DNA from: Nymphaea colorata
Lineage: Eukaryota; Streptophyta; Magnoliopsida; Nymphaeales; Nymphaeaceae
Direction: 5' to 3'
NCBI RefSeq assembly: GCF_008831285.2
Contig: NC_045140.1
Span: 6,305,528-6,365,527 of the forward strand
DNA length: 60,000 nucleotides
Of the stretch, positions 11,695 through 22,450 are shown in pieces. The notes under the pieces were generated by a model. It made no database searches, was not told where the DNA came from, and saw nothing but the letters and a program-made list of their open reading frames with translations. Both the position numbers and the translations under genes were made by a program. The stretch's first letter is position 1. Each line of letters begins with the position of its first letter.

Positions 11695-12620
11695 ATGGCT
11701 GCGTCATCTTCCTCTGGTGTCCCTCGACCTGCTTTTGCTGCACCAGGTACACAATGGAACGCTTTCTCAAGTTTAGTTTCAGTTAAATTTGATAGATCAA
11801 ATTATCTCCTATGGCATTCTCAAATTGAAAGTGTTATGAAAAATCAAAATCTGATTAAGTATGTGAATGGAAAATGTTATGCGCCTCCTGAATTTCTTGA
11901 TGAAGCACATACACAAGAAAATCCTGCTCATGAGTTATGGTATCGTGAAGACCAACTTGCTTTAAGCTAGATCAAAGTCACTGTGACTCAACCAGTCATG
12001 TCACAACTAGTTCTTGTTGGCACCGCTAGAGATGCTTGGTGCATCCTTGAAAAACAGTATGCCTCACAAAATAATCTTCGTATTATTCAACTCAAATGAG
12101 AACTAGAAAACGTCAAAAAAGGATGACTGGATATGACTGATTATCTTCAACATATCAGTTTTCTATGTGATGTTTTTTCTGATACAGATTTGGTTCTCTA
12201 TATTTTGAATGGGCTGAGTTCTGAATATGAATCTTTTATCACCACGGTTACTGCATTTAAATATTTGCCTTCATGGTCTGAACTATATGATATGTTAATC
12301 ACTCAAGAGCAGCAACTTGGAATGCTTTCCTCATCCCAGTTGACTCAGGTTGAAGCCACTGCCACTACCTTTATTGCTGAACAAGGGTGTGGGCCTGTCT
12401 TTAACCAGAGGTGTGGGCGTGGTAACTATGATGGTGGTAGGGGTAGAGGCCGTAGTGGAGGAAGAGGAAACTATAATGGAGGACAGGAAACTATAATGGA
12501 GGACGAGGAAACTATGGCAAAAACAATAATAGTATTAACAAGTCTTGTCAAGGAGTAACTTGTCAATACTGTGGAAGAAGAAATCACACAGCTCAAGTGC
12601 TATGATATCCCAAAGGCATT
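11695..12620 (+). pseudogene. Copia D gag
   Basis: Start chosen at ATG 11695 (MAASSSSG), about 0.9 kb after the primer-binding site. The N-terminal motif WNAFSSLVSVKFDRSNYLLW matches element A. In-frame stops fall after EDQLALS (11968-11970) and in the next block, and the frame resumes as MTDYLQHISFLCDVF at 12133-12558. A glycine/arginine-rich stretch (GGRGRGRSGGRGNYNGG) follows, with a frame slip near 12490, then a CCHC zinc knuckle CQYCGRRNHTAQVC around 12560-12605. An intact gag would form the particle and package RNA. This one has several nonsense changes. Confidence 0.88.
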
Positions 12621-15600
12621 TATGGCTATGGCACTCGACATGGGAAGGTCTGACAATGCATCTAGCAGTCAAGAAACTGTCAACCATACTCACAACTCAG
12701 CCTGGTATCCAGACACAGGTGCCTCTCATCATGTGACAAACTCAGATCAAGATATGCAATGTATAGTTTCCTGTCATGGATCTAATTCTATTATTGTTGG
12801 CAATGGTAGTAAGATGCCTATCAAAAATATGGGGAACGTATCCCTACCTAGAAAACATAATCTTTTATCTTGAAAAATGTGTTCCATGCTCCTAAGGCAC
12901 ACAAAAATCTTATGTTCAGTTGCAAGGTTTACCAAAGACAATCAGTGTTCTATTGAATTTTCCTCTAATGGTTTTGTTGTTAAGAATGTGCAGACGGGCA
13001 GGATTCTTCACACAGGGCCGCTTGAGAAAGGAGGACTACATAGATGGACAAGAGAGAGAAAGGACTCAACTATCAGAGATGAAGAAAAGACTGCTAATAT
13101 CTCTTTAGTTTCACAAAATCCTTGTTTAGATTTTTAGTTATGGCATTTATGTCTAGGACAAGCTCATTTTCAGTTATTAAACTCATTGAAAGCTGCTGGT
13201 TTCATTTCTGTTCATGACAAACACAAATTGAATTTTTGTTCATGTGCGTTTGGAAAAATGCATAAAATTCCTTTTTCTAAAGCTGAGTTTCATGCCACCA
13301 AACCTCTTGAAGTATTACATGTTGATCTTTGGGGCCCAGCACCATGCGCTTTGCGAGAAGGGTACATGTATTACTTATTAATAGTTGACGACTATTCTCG
13401 CTTCTCATAGATCTTTCCCTTGTCCAAGAAAAGTGATATGTTTCAATGTTTTAAAACCTTCTCAAGCATAGTAGAGTGTCAACTTGAGGCAAAAATTAAA
13501 ATTTTTCATTCAGATGGAGGAGGGGAATTCATGAGCAAAGAATTTACCACATTTCTTGAAAACCAAGGTATTCGTCGATGGATAACATGTCCTTACACAT
13601 CTCAACAGAATGGAATAGTCGAAAGGAAACATAGACACCTGGTGGAAATGAGACTTACCATGAGCATTCATGTCAATATGCCACAAAAATTTTGGTTTGA
13701 TGCTTTTAAAACAATTGTTCATCTTATTAACAGGTTGCCTATTGCAAACTTGAAAATGACATCGTATGAGAAGCTCTTGCATGAAATTTCAAAATATAGT
13801 CATATGAGAACCTTTGGATGTATCATCTATCCTTTGCTAAGTCATCATGGTGCGGCAGAAATGGACCCGCACCCGCGTCGACGCGATGCGGGTGCTGGTG
13901 TGGTTGTGGGTGCGACCCAAATTCGCACCCAAACCACACATGCTCAAGGAGGTCGCACCCAAACCGCACCGGGAGAAAGGGGATATGGGGCAGACGCGGA
14001 CAAGAGGTTGGACGTCGCAGGCAGCTGCGATGGAAGGGGTGAGGTCAGAGGGAAGGATGACGGTGACGGAGATGCCGCAAGAGGCAAGCTGGAGGGAGAG
14101 AAACTAAGACATCATGGGTGAACACGGAGAGAGATAGCGGTTCTTTGAAACCCTCATGCAAAGGCAGAAGAAATGAAACCATCTGCCTCTACACAGAGCT
14201 GCCTCTGCATAAAGGATTTCAAAGAGCGAACCCTCTGAAACCCTCTCTCTGCAAAGGGTTTTAGGGAGAGACCTCCGGTCCGTCACCGGTTTGGTTTTGT
14301 GCGAATAGAGAAAGATGAAGAAAATAGAGAGAAGAAAAAGACAAAATATCAAAAAAGAAAACATTGAACCCACCTGCAAACGATTTGGGTTAGAAGAGAG
14401 ACCAGCCGAGAGGAGAGGGAAGAGCCGAGAGGAACAGCCGAGAGGAAAGAGAAGAGAAAGGAGGAAATGAAAAAAGAAAAAGCTTGAATCCTGAGGTTAG
14501 AATGAAAATTTCATTCCACCCCACCCTTTTACATATATTTTAAAAATAGTGAGACATCCTTTAATAAACATTACCTCTATTCCTAAATAATTTTAAGAAA
14601 AATTCAAAACACCATTCATTTCCACGATTCTAAGAAATAAATTTCTGTAAACTTCATTCTATTTCTACATTTCCAAGGCATCAAACTGGCCTAAGGAATT
14701 AAAATTCTAGTTTTAGGTGCAATGGTTATATTTTCAATCCCTAATTTGATTAAACTGGAATGGATTTCAAACAGACAAGAAATCCATATTCGATAATTAA
14801 AGTTATGGATCCAGATGTAGTGATTAGATTTTCAATCTCTAGTTCAATTAAATTAGAGTGAATTTCAAATATCTGAATTTTGTTTCCAAACCTATAGGAA
14901 ATCTCTAGGCAAGCAAATTGTTTGAATCTCATATAATATATATTATATATAATTTTTACAAATTTTTGTCATATATATATATATATATATATTAATATAT
15001 TATAATAATAAATTAATAATAATAAAAATAAATACCGTCGCCGCACCGCCGCATCGTAATTTTTTGAAATGTGTCGTACCGGCACCCGCAGCTCGCACCT
15101 TAGTGACATAGATCCTTTGAGTGGGCCTAGACGTGCTTCAAAACTAGAACCCAAAGCTCAAGCCTGCGTCTTCATTGGCTATGGAAGCTGCCATAAAGGT
15201 TATATCTATTATAATCCAATCTCCAATCGTGTCATCATATCTAGACATGTTATATTTGATGAAGGAAGTTTTTTATACTCCCATTGTGGTTCCTTTATTA
15301 TTGCATCAGACATTTCAAAATTGTTAGAATCACCTAGATCTGAGTGCATTGACTCTATACTTAGTGACAAACCAAACGCCAGTTCACCTCTTATTGAATT
15401 GCCCAGAATTATTCCTAGTTTCCCAAGTTCCTCAACCGTCCAAACTGATGCTAATCCCTTTGAGTCATTCTCCAATGATGTACCTAACAACCAATTATTT
15501 GAGCCCACTAGATCCCATCACATGGTAACAAGGTCCCAAGATGGAACCCGTCGGCCTAGAGTCTTCACCTACTTGACCCAAACCACTCCTGAAACTGAAC

Positions 15601-16615
15601 CTACCTCTCTAAAAGAGGCCCAATAGGACCACAACTGGGTTAATGCTATGAAAAGCGAGATGGATGCTCTGTACAAAAATAAAACATGGGAACTTGTACC
15701 GAGACAACCTCACTTGAATGTTATTGGATGCAGATGGGTCTACAAAATCAAGTGGCATTTTAATGGTACTATAACTAGATACAAGGCCAGATTAGTAGCC
15801 AAAGGATTTAATCAAAGAGAAGAAGTGGATTACTTTGATACTTTCAGTTTAGTTGTCAAACCAACTACTATTCGTCTTGTTTTGTCTATTGTCTTCAGTC
15901 GTGGATGGTATTCAACAACTTGATGTCAATAATGTCTTTCTTCATGGAACACTGAAAGAAGAAGTTTTTATGAGTCAGCCGTCAGGGTTTGAAAGTTCAG
16001 AGTTGCCTAATCATGTTTGCAAACTCAAGAAATTTCTTTATGGACTCAAACAAGCTCCTAGAGCTTGGTTTGACAGCTTGAAGTTGTTTCTTATCAGTGA
16101 AGAATTTCAGGAATCACAATCTGATTTGTCACTTTTTATTCGCACTGGTTCCAGCACTATTTATCTCTTTATTTATGTCGATGACATTATTTTGACTGGC
16201 AGCTTCAAGATAGAAATACACAATTTTTTAGCAAAGCTTGGACAACACTTCTCCCTCAAAGACTTAGGACAAATCCACTACTTCCTTGGAATTGAGGTGT
16301 CCTTTAACAAAGATCATCTTCTTCTTTCGCAAAAGAAATATATTTTTGATGTACTTAGCAAAGCTGGAATGGAGAAGTGTAAAGATGCTGTTACACTTGT
16401 TGTTCCCAACTTACCTCTCTCACGACATGAAGGGGAGAAACTCATGGATGCTACTCTCTATAGGAGCATTGTTGGAGCCTAGCAGTATGTCACTCTCACT
16501 CGACCTGATATTTCATTTGCTGTTAATAAAGCATGTCAATTTATGCATGATCCTACTAATCTTCATTGGGGTCATGTCAAATGCATTCTTCGGTACCTAC
16601 AAGGCACAAACAGAT
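12606..16615 (+). pseudogene. Copia D pol, interrupted by a DNA transposon and frameshifted
   Basis: Protease at 12571-12873 carries WYPDTGASHHVTNSD. The pre-integrase/zinc-finger region (12877-13410) ends with VLHVDLWGPAPCA. The integrase core (13420-13840) has IFHSDGGGEF and QQNGIVERKHRHLVEM. The frame is cut at 13836 by the hAT-like element and resumes at 15112 in the same phase with KLEPKAQACVFIGYG. RT (15648-16482) has [15 protein letters not shown], a frameshift near 15910 (about two bases missing), then [26 protein letters not shown] and catalytic YVDDIILTG. A stop follows at 16480-16482 and the pol sequence ends at RYLQGT near 16610. Confidence 0.92.
13837..15111. mobile_element. hAT-like non-autonomous DNA transposon inside the integrase of copia D
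   Basis: The element is bounded by a perfect 8-bp direct repeat ATCCTTTG (13829-13836 and 15112-15119), the TSD length of the hAT superfamily. Ends are inverted repeats: CTAAGTCATCATGGTGCG at the left against CTATGTCACTAAGGTGCG read from the right, 14 of 18 identical. Subterminal regions are rich in GGTGCG/CGCACC repeats on both strands (13850-13980 and 15075-15100), as expected for transposase-binding arrays. The 1,275-bp interior has no transposase frame. It holds a GC-rich left third, an oligopurine segment (14270-14480) and an AT-rich right part with an (AT)n run near 14970-14995. Removing the insert and one TSD leaves the copia frame with the expected spacing. Confidence 0.85.
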
Positions 16616-17434
16616 TTTGAACGCTGGCCTTGAATCTTGAACCAAGTTCTTGATCAGGTTGATCTCTAATTTGTACCTTGAACGATCTGTCTTCGTGACT
16701 CTGATCCGAGTAGTCATCCACAGACTGATCTTGTGCCTGGTTTCCTTCTCTCTGGATCATGGTGCAGACAGTATTGAGTGGTGGTAGGGGATTGCTCATG
16801 AGAATTTGGCTTTTAAGATGTTAAATTCATCTTCCAGACCAGTGAGAATCTTGAAAATTTTGTCTTCTTCCTGTCGTTTGCGTAAAATTTCAAGATCTGC
16901 AACTGCTGGACGGTGCTGGGAGAGTTCATCCCACATTCCTTTCAAGTTGCTCAAGCACAGGTAGTAAGGTATGTTTCCTTTCAGCATTCTTGAAATTTCT
17001 TGCTGTAATTGATAACCTCGTACAAGTTTTCGTCTCTCTTTGTATATTTCTAGGAGAGAGAATCCTAAAACTCCTCGAAGGATTCAAGAAACAAGAATAC
17101 CTCGGCAACTAGTGGCTCCATTGAATTCAATAGCCATGCCATTACAAGGCGATCGTTTACCTCCCATTCATTGTATGGCAGATCCTTTCTGACTAGAGGT
17201 GGGAGTTTCCCAGTAACGTAGCCCATCTTGGACTTTCCGTAGAGGTAAAGGCTGGCTGCCTTAAACCAGAAGACATAATTCATTCCATTGAGAAGAACGG
17301 TAGTAATTCTCAAAGAGGGATTAGGTTCTTGGATAACATTTCTCTGATCTGTCATACCTTGTACAGATGATCAATTTGTGGGGCTGTTCTCTTCAATGCT
17401 CATCTTCTTTTCCCCTTAGATTAAAGCTCTGATA
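16616..17434 (-). pseudogene. Copia E gag fragment
   Basis: Minus-strand gag. The N-terminal block (17065-17355) starts at ATG 17355 and has NPSLRITTVLLNGMNYVFW and AWLLNSMEPLVAEVF. The middle block (16796-16987) has NLKGMWDELSQHRP and EEDKIFKILTGLEDEFN. The tail (16572-16799) has PPLNTVCTMIQREGNQ. The order and wording parallel copia B gag. No pol follows. The sequence fuses at about 16610-16620 to the opposite-strand RT end of element D. Confidence 0.85.
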
Positions 17435-17794
17435 TGATGTCATAATAGCTATGATGCAGGAGAGCAAACAGAGTGAGAACAGAAATAGAGACTAAAGGAT
17501 GACAGAGTTGAGCAGGAAAAGAATCTGCAATGACTTGTATTCATCTACTCTATACATACATGCTTATATCATGAGTGAGTTACTGTCTGTTACAATACAG
17601 TAGTACATTTCGTTAGGTAGTTACTTGTTACAGGTAAAGTATGCTGTAATGAATACAGCTTATTCAGCTCTCGTAACAGGCGGTAAAGAGCTAGTGCTTT
17701 GTCGTCTTCATTGGAGCTCAATGAATCGCCATTGGTTTGAGGATTGGGGTTCATGAAGCAGATTGAGAACTCTATCAAGGACCATATGATATCA
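17435..17794 (-). repeat. 5' LTR of copia E
   Basis: Begins TGATGTCATAAT directly after a partial primer-binding site (minus-strand TATCAGAGC, 17426-17434) and ends ATATGATATCA, giving TGATGTCA/TGATATCA inverted ends. 360 bp. Confidence 0.75.
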
Positions 17795-17809
17795 CAATAT
17801 AATGATCTC

Positions 17810-18435
17810 TGTTGGCGCACTCTCTTGATTCACACACAATCACCTCCCTTTTGGTAACGGCAAAATGAGGACAGGTGACCGTAGGCTGCAACACACCAAG
17901 CAACACACCAAGGAGAGGGATGCAGAGTGCGACAGGGCAGAGAGTACACGGCAGGGGAGAGAGAGTAAGGAGACGGTAGGAGAGAGAGTAAAGAACTATA
18001 AGGGACTTCACGGGTAGAAGGAAGAGGTTTAAGGAAAAAAAAATCTTCCTTCTTTTGGGTGTGCTTCATTCAACTTTCTCTAACAACTATATATAGAAAA
18101 ACAAAAACTCGATCCTCACGCTAATAACCGCTGGTCATTCCATGATCTCCTCCATTTCAGCCCTCAACTTAGTAACGGCTGGTCACTCCCATGATCTCCT
18201 CCATTTCAGCCCTCAAGTCTCGCACCATTTTCTCCATCACCCATGATCTTGGGAACCGCACACACATTCACAAGTCCTCCTCACGTCTCCACTTTTCACT
18301 CCCACCAATTTCTCCATTCTTCTTTAACTTCCCATGATTTGGAACCGATGGAACTCACATACCCACGAGCTCCTTCACGCACTCACACTTACACACGTTC
18401 CCACGAGCTCCTCCACAACAGGAGTTAGAGCAACA
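17810..18435 (-). repeat. 3' LTR of copia F
   Basis: 626 bp with TGTTGGCGCAC at the left and GTTAGAGCAACA at the right, so 5-bp TGTTG/CAACA inverted ends. The minus-strand polypurine tract GGGGGGAGAT lies at 18436-18445. Confidence 0.88.
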
Positions 18436-18444
18436 ATCTCCCCC

Positions 18445-19407
18445 CTAATCCTGGTGTGGCTCGAGATCTCGAACACCTAACAAGTGTCTCATCGTTGCCA
18501 ACTTTTCCGCCCGCAACGCCTTTGTTAATAGATCTGCTCGTTGCTCATCTGTTCGCACAAAATCCATAATAATATGTCCTCTTTCGACGCATTCGCGTAT
18601 GAAATGAAACTTTGTGTCAATATGTTTGTTGCCTCCATGGAAAACTGGGTTCTTCATCAGTGCGATTGCGGACTTATTGTCCACATACAACTTCACTATC
18701 TACGGCTCTCTTCCAATTAGCTCGGATAGCAGTCCTCTGAGCCAAAGTGCTTGACATGCCGCCGCGGTTGCTGCCATGAATTTAGCCTCGCATGATGACA
18801 GGGCTACGGTCTTCTGCTTCTACGAGTTCCATGAGACTAGGCTTTCATTTACATAGAATGTCATGCCTTCTGTACTTTTCTGGTCATCGGCGTCGCCCGC
18901 CAAGTCACTATCTATGAACCCGACAATCACCTCTTCTCCTCTTCCTCTAGTGTATACAAGACTGAAGTGGATTGTGCCTTTTAAATATCGCAAAATCTGC
19001 TTCACTACCTTGTGGTGCATCACTGCCGGTCTCTCCATGAATCTACTAGCTACGCCGACGGCATACGAACGATCTGGTCTTGTGTGGAGAAGATACCTCA
19101 GACATCCGATGACTCGTCGATAGTCTGTTACATCCAACGGTTGTCCTTCGGGATCCTTGTGTTGGGAGACCAGATCAAACTAAGCAAAGTGCGACCTTGG
19201 TTCCATGAGAAGTTTTGTGGGATTACAATCAAGCATACCAAATTGCATTAACACCTTCTTGGCATAGGCTGTTTGCTTGATCCGGATACCGTCTTCGCTT
19301 TGTGCCACCTCAATCCCAAGGTAATAGGTGAGCAGACCGAGGTCGCTCATCTCGAACTCAGACATCATCTGCGGCCTACCCCCTCTAGCAGTGAGTTTTC
19401 CAATCAT
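18445..19407 (-). pseudogene. Copia F RT end and RNase H
   Basis: RT end (19180-19407) reads EFEMSDLGLLTYYLGIEVAQ. The connection and RNase H start (18820-19137) reads HTRPDRSYAVGVASRFMERP and GFIDSDLAGDADDQKSTEGM. The RNase H end (18445-18696) reads LYVDNKSAIALMKNPVFHGG and DEQRADLLTKAL. Frame breaks at 18697-18820 and 19137-19180 make it non-functional. Confidence 0.9.
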
Positions 19408-19410
19408 AAC

Positions 19411-21057
19411 TTAAGAAGCAATGATAAAGATCCCCAATGGAGTTGGTCCAACTGGATTGAATAGGGTTTGATAAGCAACTAGTCTTTAGTTCGATTCATC
19501 AATGGTCAACTATTTGTGTTCCAAACTAAGGGCCATCGACATGCAAGTTAAAGTGTGGTGGGGGTGGCAAGTTAAAGTGTGGTGGGGGTGGCACCTCGAA
19601 GTACTGACGAAGGCCTTGTACCTTAAAGGATGACGGGTTGGATGGAAGCTTCGACTTTCTTTATGTGGTAAATCAAACCCCAAAAACTCGAAATTTAAGA
19701 AGCAATGATAATAATAGATACTTTATGTCTGGCTACGATTTTGAAATTGAAGAGGTAAAGAGTTTAATATTCAAGATATGAGCGTTTAGTTTGTCCAGAA
19801 AGATAAAAGTTTAAAAAGGGTAGAGCTTAATTAGTAAATGATTAAGAACATTACTGGATATGATCTGGTATAATGGTTTTGACACTTTTAGCCGTATCTG
19901 ATTCTGACCCACTTTCAATATAATCGACTATTTCTGTCCGGACCTACTTGCAATTTTACTAATTACCTGTCTTTTCTGGCAAAAAAAAAAGGCATACAGA
20001 GCACAGAAAAGGGAGGCACATTTTAAAATTATGCCGAAATAGACCTTGGACGGAGAAAATTACTGAAAACAATAAAATGAACTCGATATTGCTGTGGCAT
20101 TTGCTGCCTGCTTCCTGTCAGTCGGACCACTTTTTTGCTTTCACAAAGTTGCCCACACCTTTCTTGTGGGGGCAATAAATGCTTTCAACTTATGTCATTT
20201 TCCTGTATTTTTCTTGCCCACAGTTTTGAGTTGGGACTGGGATAGATCGGAGCTATCCAATTCCGTGATCCAGTTTTAAATTTCTGCATGGTAGGTTTTG
20301 GACCCTTTTTCTAAACTGGATTTAGATCCAATCCTGTTTTTGACTAGCACGCACTAAGGATCTGAGCCAATTATGTGAAAAATAAAGCAGATCTTTATAC
20401 TAGTCGTGTTCTTAATTCAGTTTTAACTTTTAAGGCCATAGAAAATTAAATTTGGTAAATGATGAGTTCGTTCCAACCCATTTTCGAATTGAGCGTGGGA
20501 TAGTTTGTTTATCACAAGTCCCAACTAATCTTAAAAAGACCGCCCAAAAGAATTAACAATTTACTTTTGAGCAATTAACAAATCACCATTCAAGATTTTA
20601 AAAGTTAAAAAATGTATATGAGAAAAAAAAAATTGAAAAATCTACCTAGCAGTCAAACATCAATTTCTAATATACAACAAAGAATTTTTTTTGTCTTCCA
20701 AAAAAAAAATTATTCGTTTACATCTAAAATTAACATCATTTGACATTAAATGCTTATTAACTCGAAAAACACGCACATAGATGTTAACTTCAGTAATTTC
20801 TCATTTACTCTAACAGTCGTGGTTTCATCTCTTTCAAGAAAAGTTAAATCATTTTTTAAAGGAATTTTGTTTGTGGGAATGCTTACAAGAGGAGGTTTTC
20901 TATGTTATGTTACTCATATGGGAAGACATGTTCCCACATTTTACTTAGGGGCATTATAGTAATTTTAAGGGAATTGGTGTATCAGAGTTCACTTATTTGG
21001 GTAGCTATAATACTGACGCAAAGGGGACCCAGTAGATCAAGATTTGGGAGACGCATC
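19411..21057. other. No gene seen; one perfect tandem duplication
   Basis: AT-rich noncoding sequence. A 24-bp unit (gcaagttaaagtgtggtggg and four more bases) is perfectly repeated twice at 19543-19590. Poly-A runs occur near 19980 and 20620. No frame or splice pattern was convincing. Confidence 0.6.
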
Positions 21058-21228
21058 GGACGGAGCCTGCGGGGCCGTGGGGGCTTTGGCCCTCCCTAAA
21101 AAGAATTTAAAAAATTCACATGTAAATTTTAGAAGATTTTACTTGTCTTATATACAAATTTTGAAAATTGATATTTCAACTTTAATTCAACCCTCCTCAT
21201 AAAAAATTTCTGGTTTCTCCCTACATTC
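21058..21228. repeat. MITE-like repeat, GGGGCGGAG family copy 2
   Basis: Left end cggagcctgcggggccgtgg, right end cctcctcataaaaaatttct followed by ggtttctccc, and a core with the acatgtaaattttagaagat type of segment shared with the copy at 35.6 kb. Confidence 0.55.
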
Positions 21229-21719
21229 ACGGACATGAGTGAAAGTTGGGAGCAAGGACAGAGGCGATACAAAATTCAGTCTTTGACAGGCATGGTGGAC
21301 TCCGATGGATTATGGACTGTCGGATAGTTTTCATTTGGATCCGTTTCGAGTTGCATGGATTTGTGTGGATCTTTTGTTTCATTTGGACCCATTTAGTAGG
21401 TCCATTAGGATTTTGAGTTTAGTGAGTAAGAAACCCACTCGTGCCCTCTTTTTTTCTTTTTGGGTTGATGACTTTGAGAAAGAAACCTAATCATTCTCTT
21501 GTTGATTACTTCATTAGTTTCAGTTCAAATTTTTCATCGTTTGATCATTCTGCTACTTGATGGAAAGGATTGAAGAGAAATCCTCTCATTCACTGCATCA
21601 AATACATTACCAACAGAAAGTAGGCTTCAAAGATTTGGAACTTGGTTGCCTCGAGATGCAGTCTGGCATACTGAAAATCAACATGTTCCCTTTTCCTGTG
21701 TGGTTTCTGCAGAAAGGAG

Positions 21720-22450
21720 ATTGAATCAGCCTAGGGATAGACAGTTTGGGGGTGCCCATGATGAGAATCATGGAGAAGCTTGAAGCTGTGTGGAAAGTGT
21801 TGAGCAGAAATAAGAAATTTTGAGTAGGGAATTTGTCTAAGCAGATTCAGGCAGCCAAAATGGAGCCTGTCAGTTGTCAGTTGCTTGCTGAAAGCGAGGT
21901 CCTAAGTCATCTATTGAGAGAGGTCACTTGCAACTCCCTGTCCTCCTATTTCTTTCTTGCTGTCCTAGAAATGTTCACCCTATGTGTTAAGTATGACGTG
22001 ATGCAGGGCAAGATCAAACTCCCTAGAGTCTTGCAGACCCCTGTGGAGGTTCATTCAATTTTCTGCGTTGATGATCTCTTGTTCTTTTCTCGGCTGCACA
22101 AGGGCAACATAGATCACCTTAGACTCAGATTGGCGCAGTTTGAGAAGATCATTCCGAGATGAAAATTAGTCATGATAAGAGAGCAACATCATTTCCTTCC
22201 AGACTGCTACCCAGGAAACTCGACTGTCTGCTGTTCTTCTAGGATGGCCAATTGGTTGTCTTCCCCATGTTGAAGACATCTAGGAAATCCATTGCATGCC
22301 TCTTCTTAGTAGGGTAAAGAAGAGATTAGCTTCTCGGAAGTATCGGATCCTCTCATTTGCTGGTCTCGTCGTTGGTTAAGTATGTCATCTCCTCCATTCC
22401 ACAATATTGGTCTATGCTTCATTGCTCGCAGATGTGAGAACTTCCTCCAG
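21720..22450 (+). pseudogene. LINE-type (non-LTR) reverse transcriptase remnant
   Basis: The block 21833-22162 reads SSYFFLAVLEMFTL...VHSIFCVDDLLFFSRLHKGN, the non-LTR RT catalytic region, with the usual FADD as CVDD. Further frames continue the typical layout: KISHDKRATSFPSRL just after 22160, then KKRLASRKYRILSFAGLVVG near 22320-22375 and VCHLLHSTIL, which match the post-RT KRLSSWK...LS.AGR motif of plant L1-type elements. Multiple stops and frameshifts occur. No endonuclease domain or poly-A tail was found, so only a central piece survives. Confidence 0.75.

Larger units (their letters stand above)
10488..16615 (+). mobile_element. Ty1/copia retrotransposon D, 3'-truncated and carrying a hAT-like insertion
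   Basis: Plus-strand copia element with a 5' LTR, a primer-binding site, a leader of about 0.9 kb, gag and pol up to the RT/RNase H connection. It stops abruptly at about 16610-16620, where the opposite-strand gag of element E begins. No 3' LTR or RNase H remains. A 1,275-bp DNA transposon interrupts the integrase C-terminal region. Many stops and at least one RT frameshift show it is inactive. Confidence 0.93.
17810..19410 (-). mobile_element. Ty1/copia fragment F (3' LTR, RNase H, RT end)
   Basis: Minus-strand 3' portion of another copia lineage, consisting of an LTR (17810-18435), polypurine tract, RNase H and the last part of RT. It is cut off at about 19410, so integrase, protease, gag and 5' LTR are missing. 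It lies 15 bp from the LTR of E. Confidence 0.9.

Noticed and set aside
13420-14121. 233-codon plus-strand frame that looks like a long integrase
   Set aside because: Only the first part (to 13836) is copia integrase. The remainder is read-through into the hAT-like element, so the chimeric tail is not a gene product.
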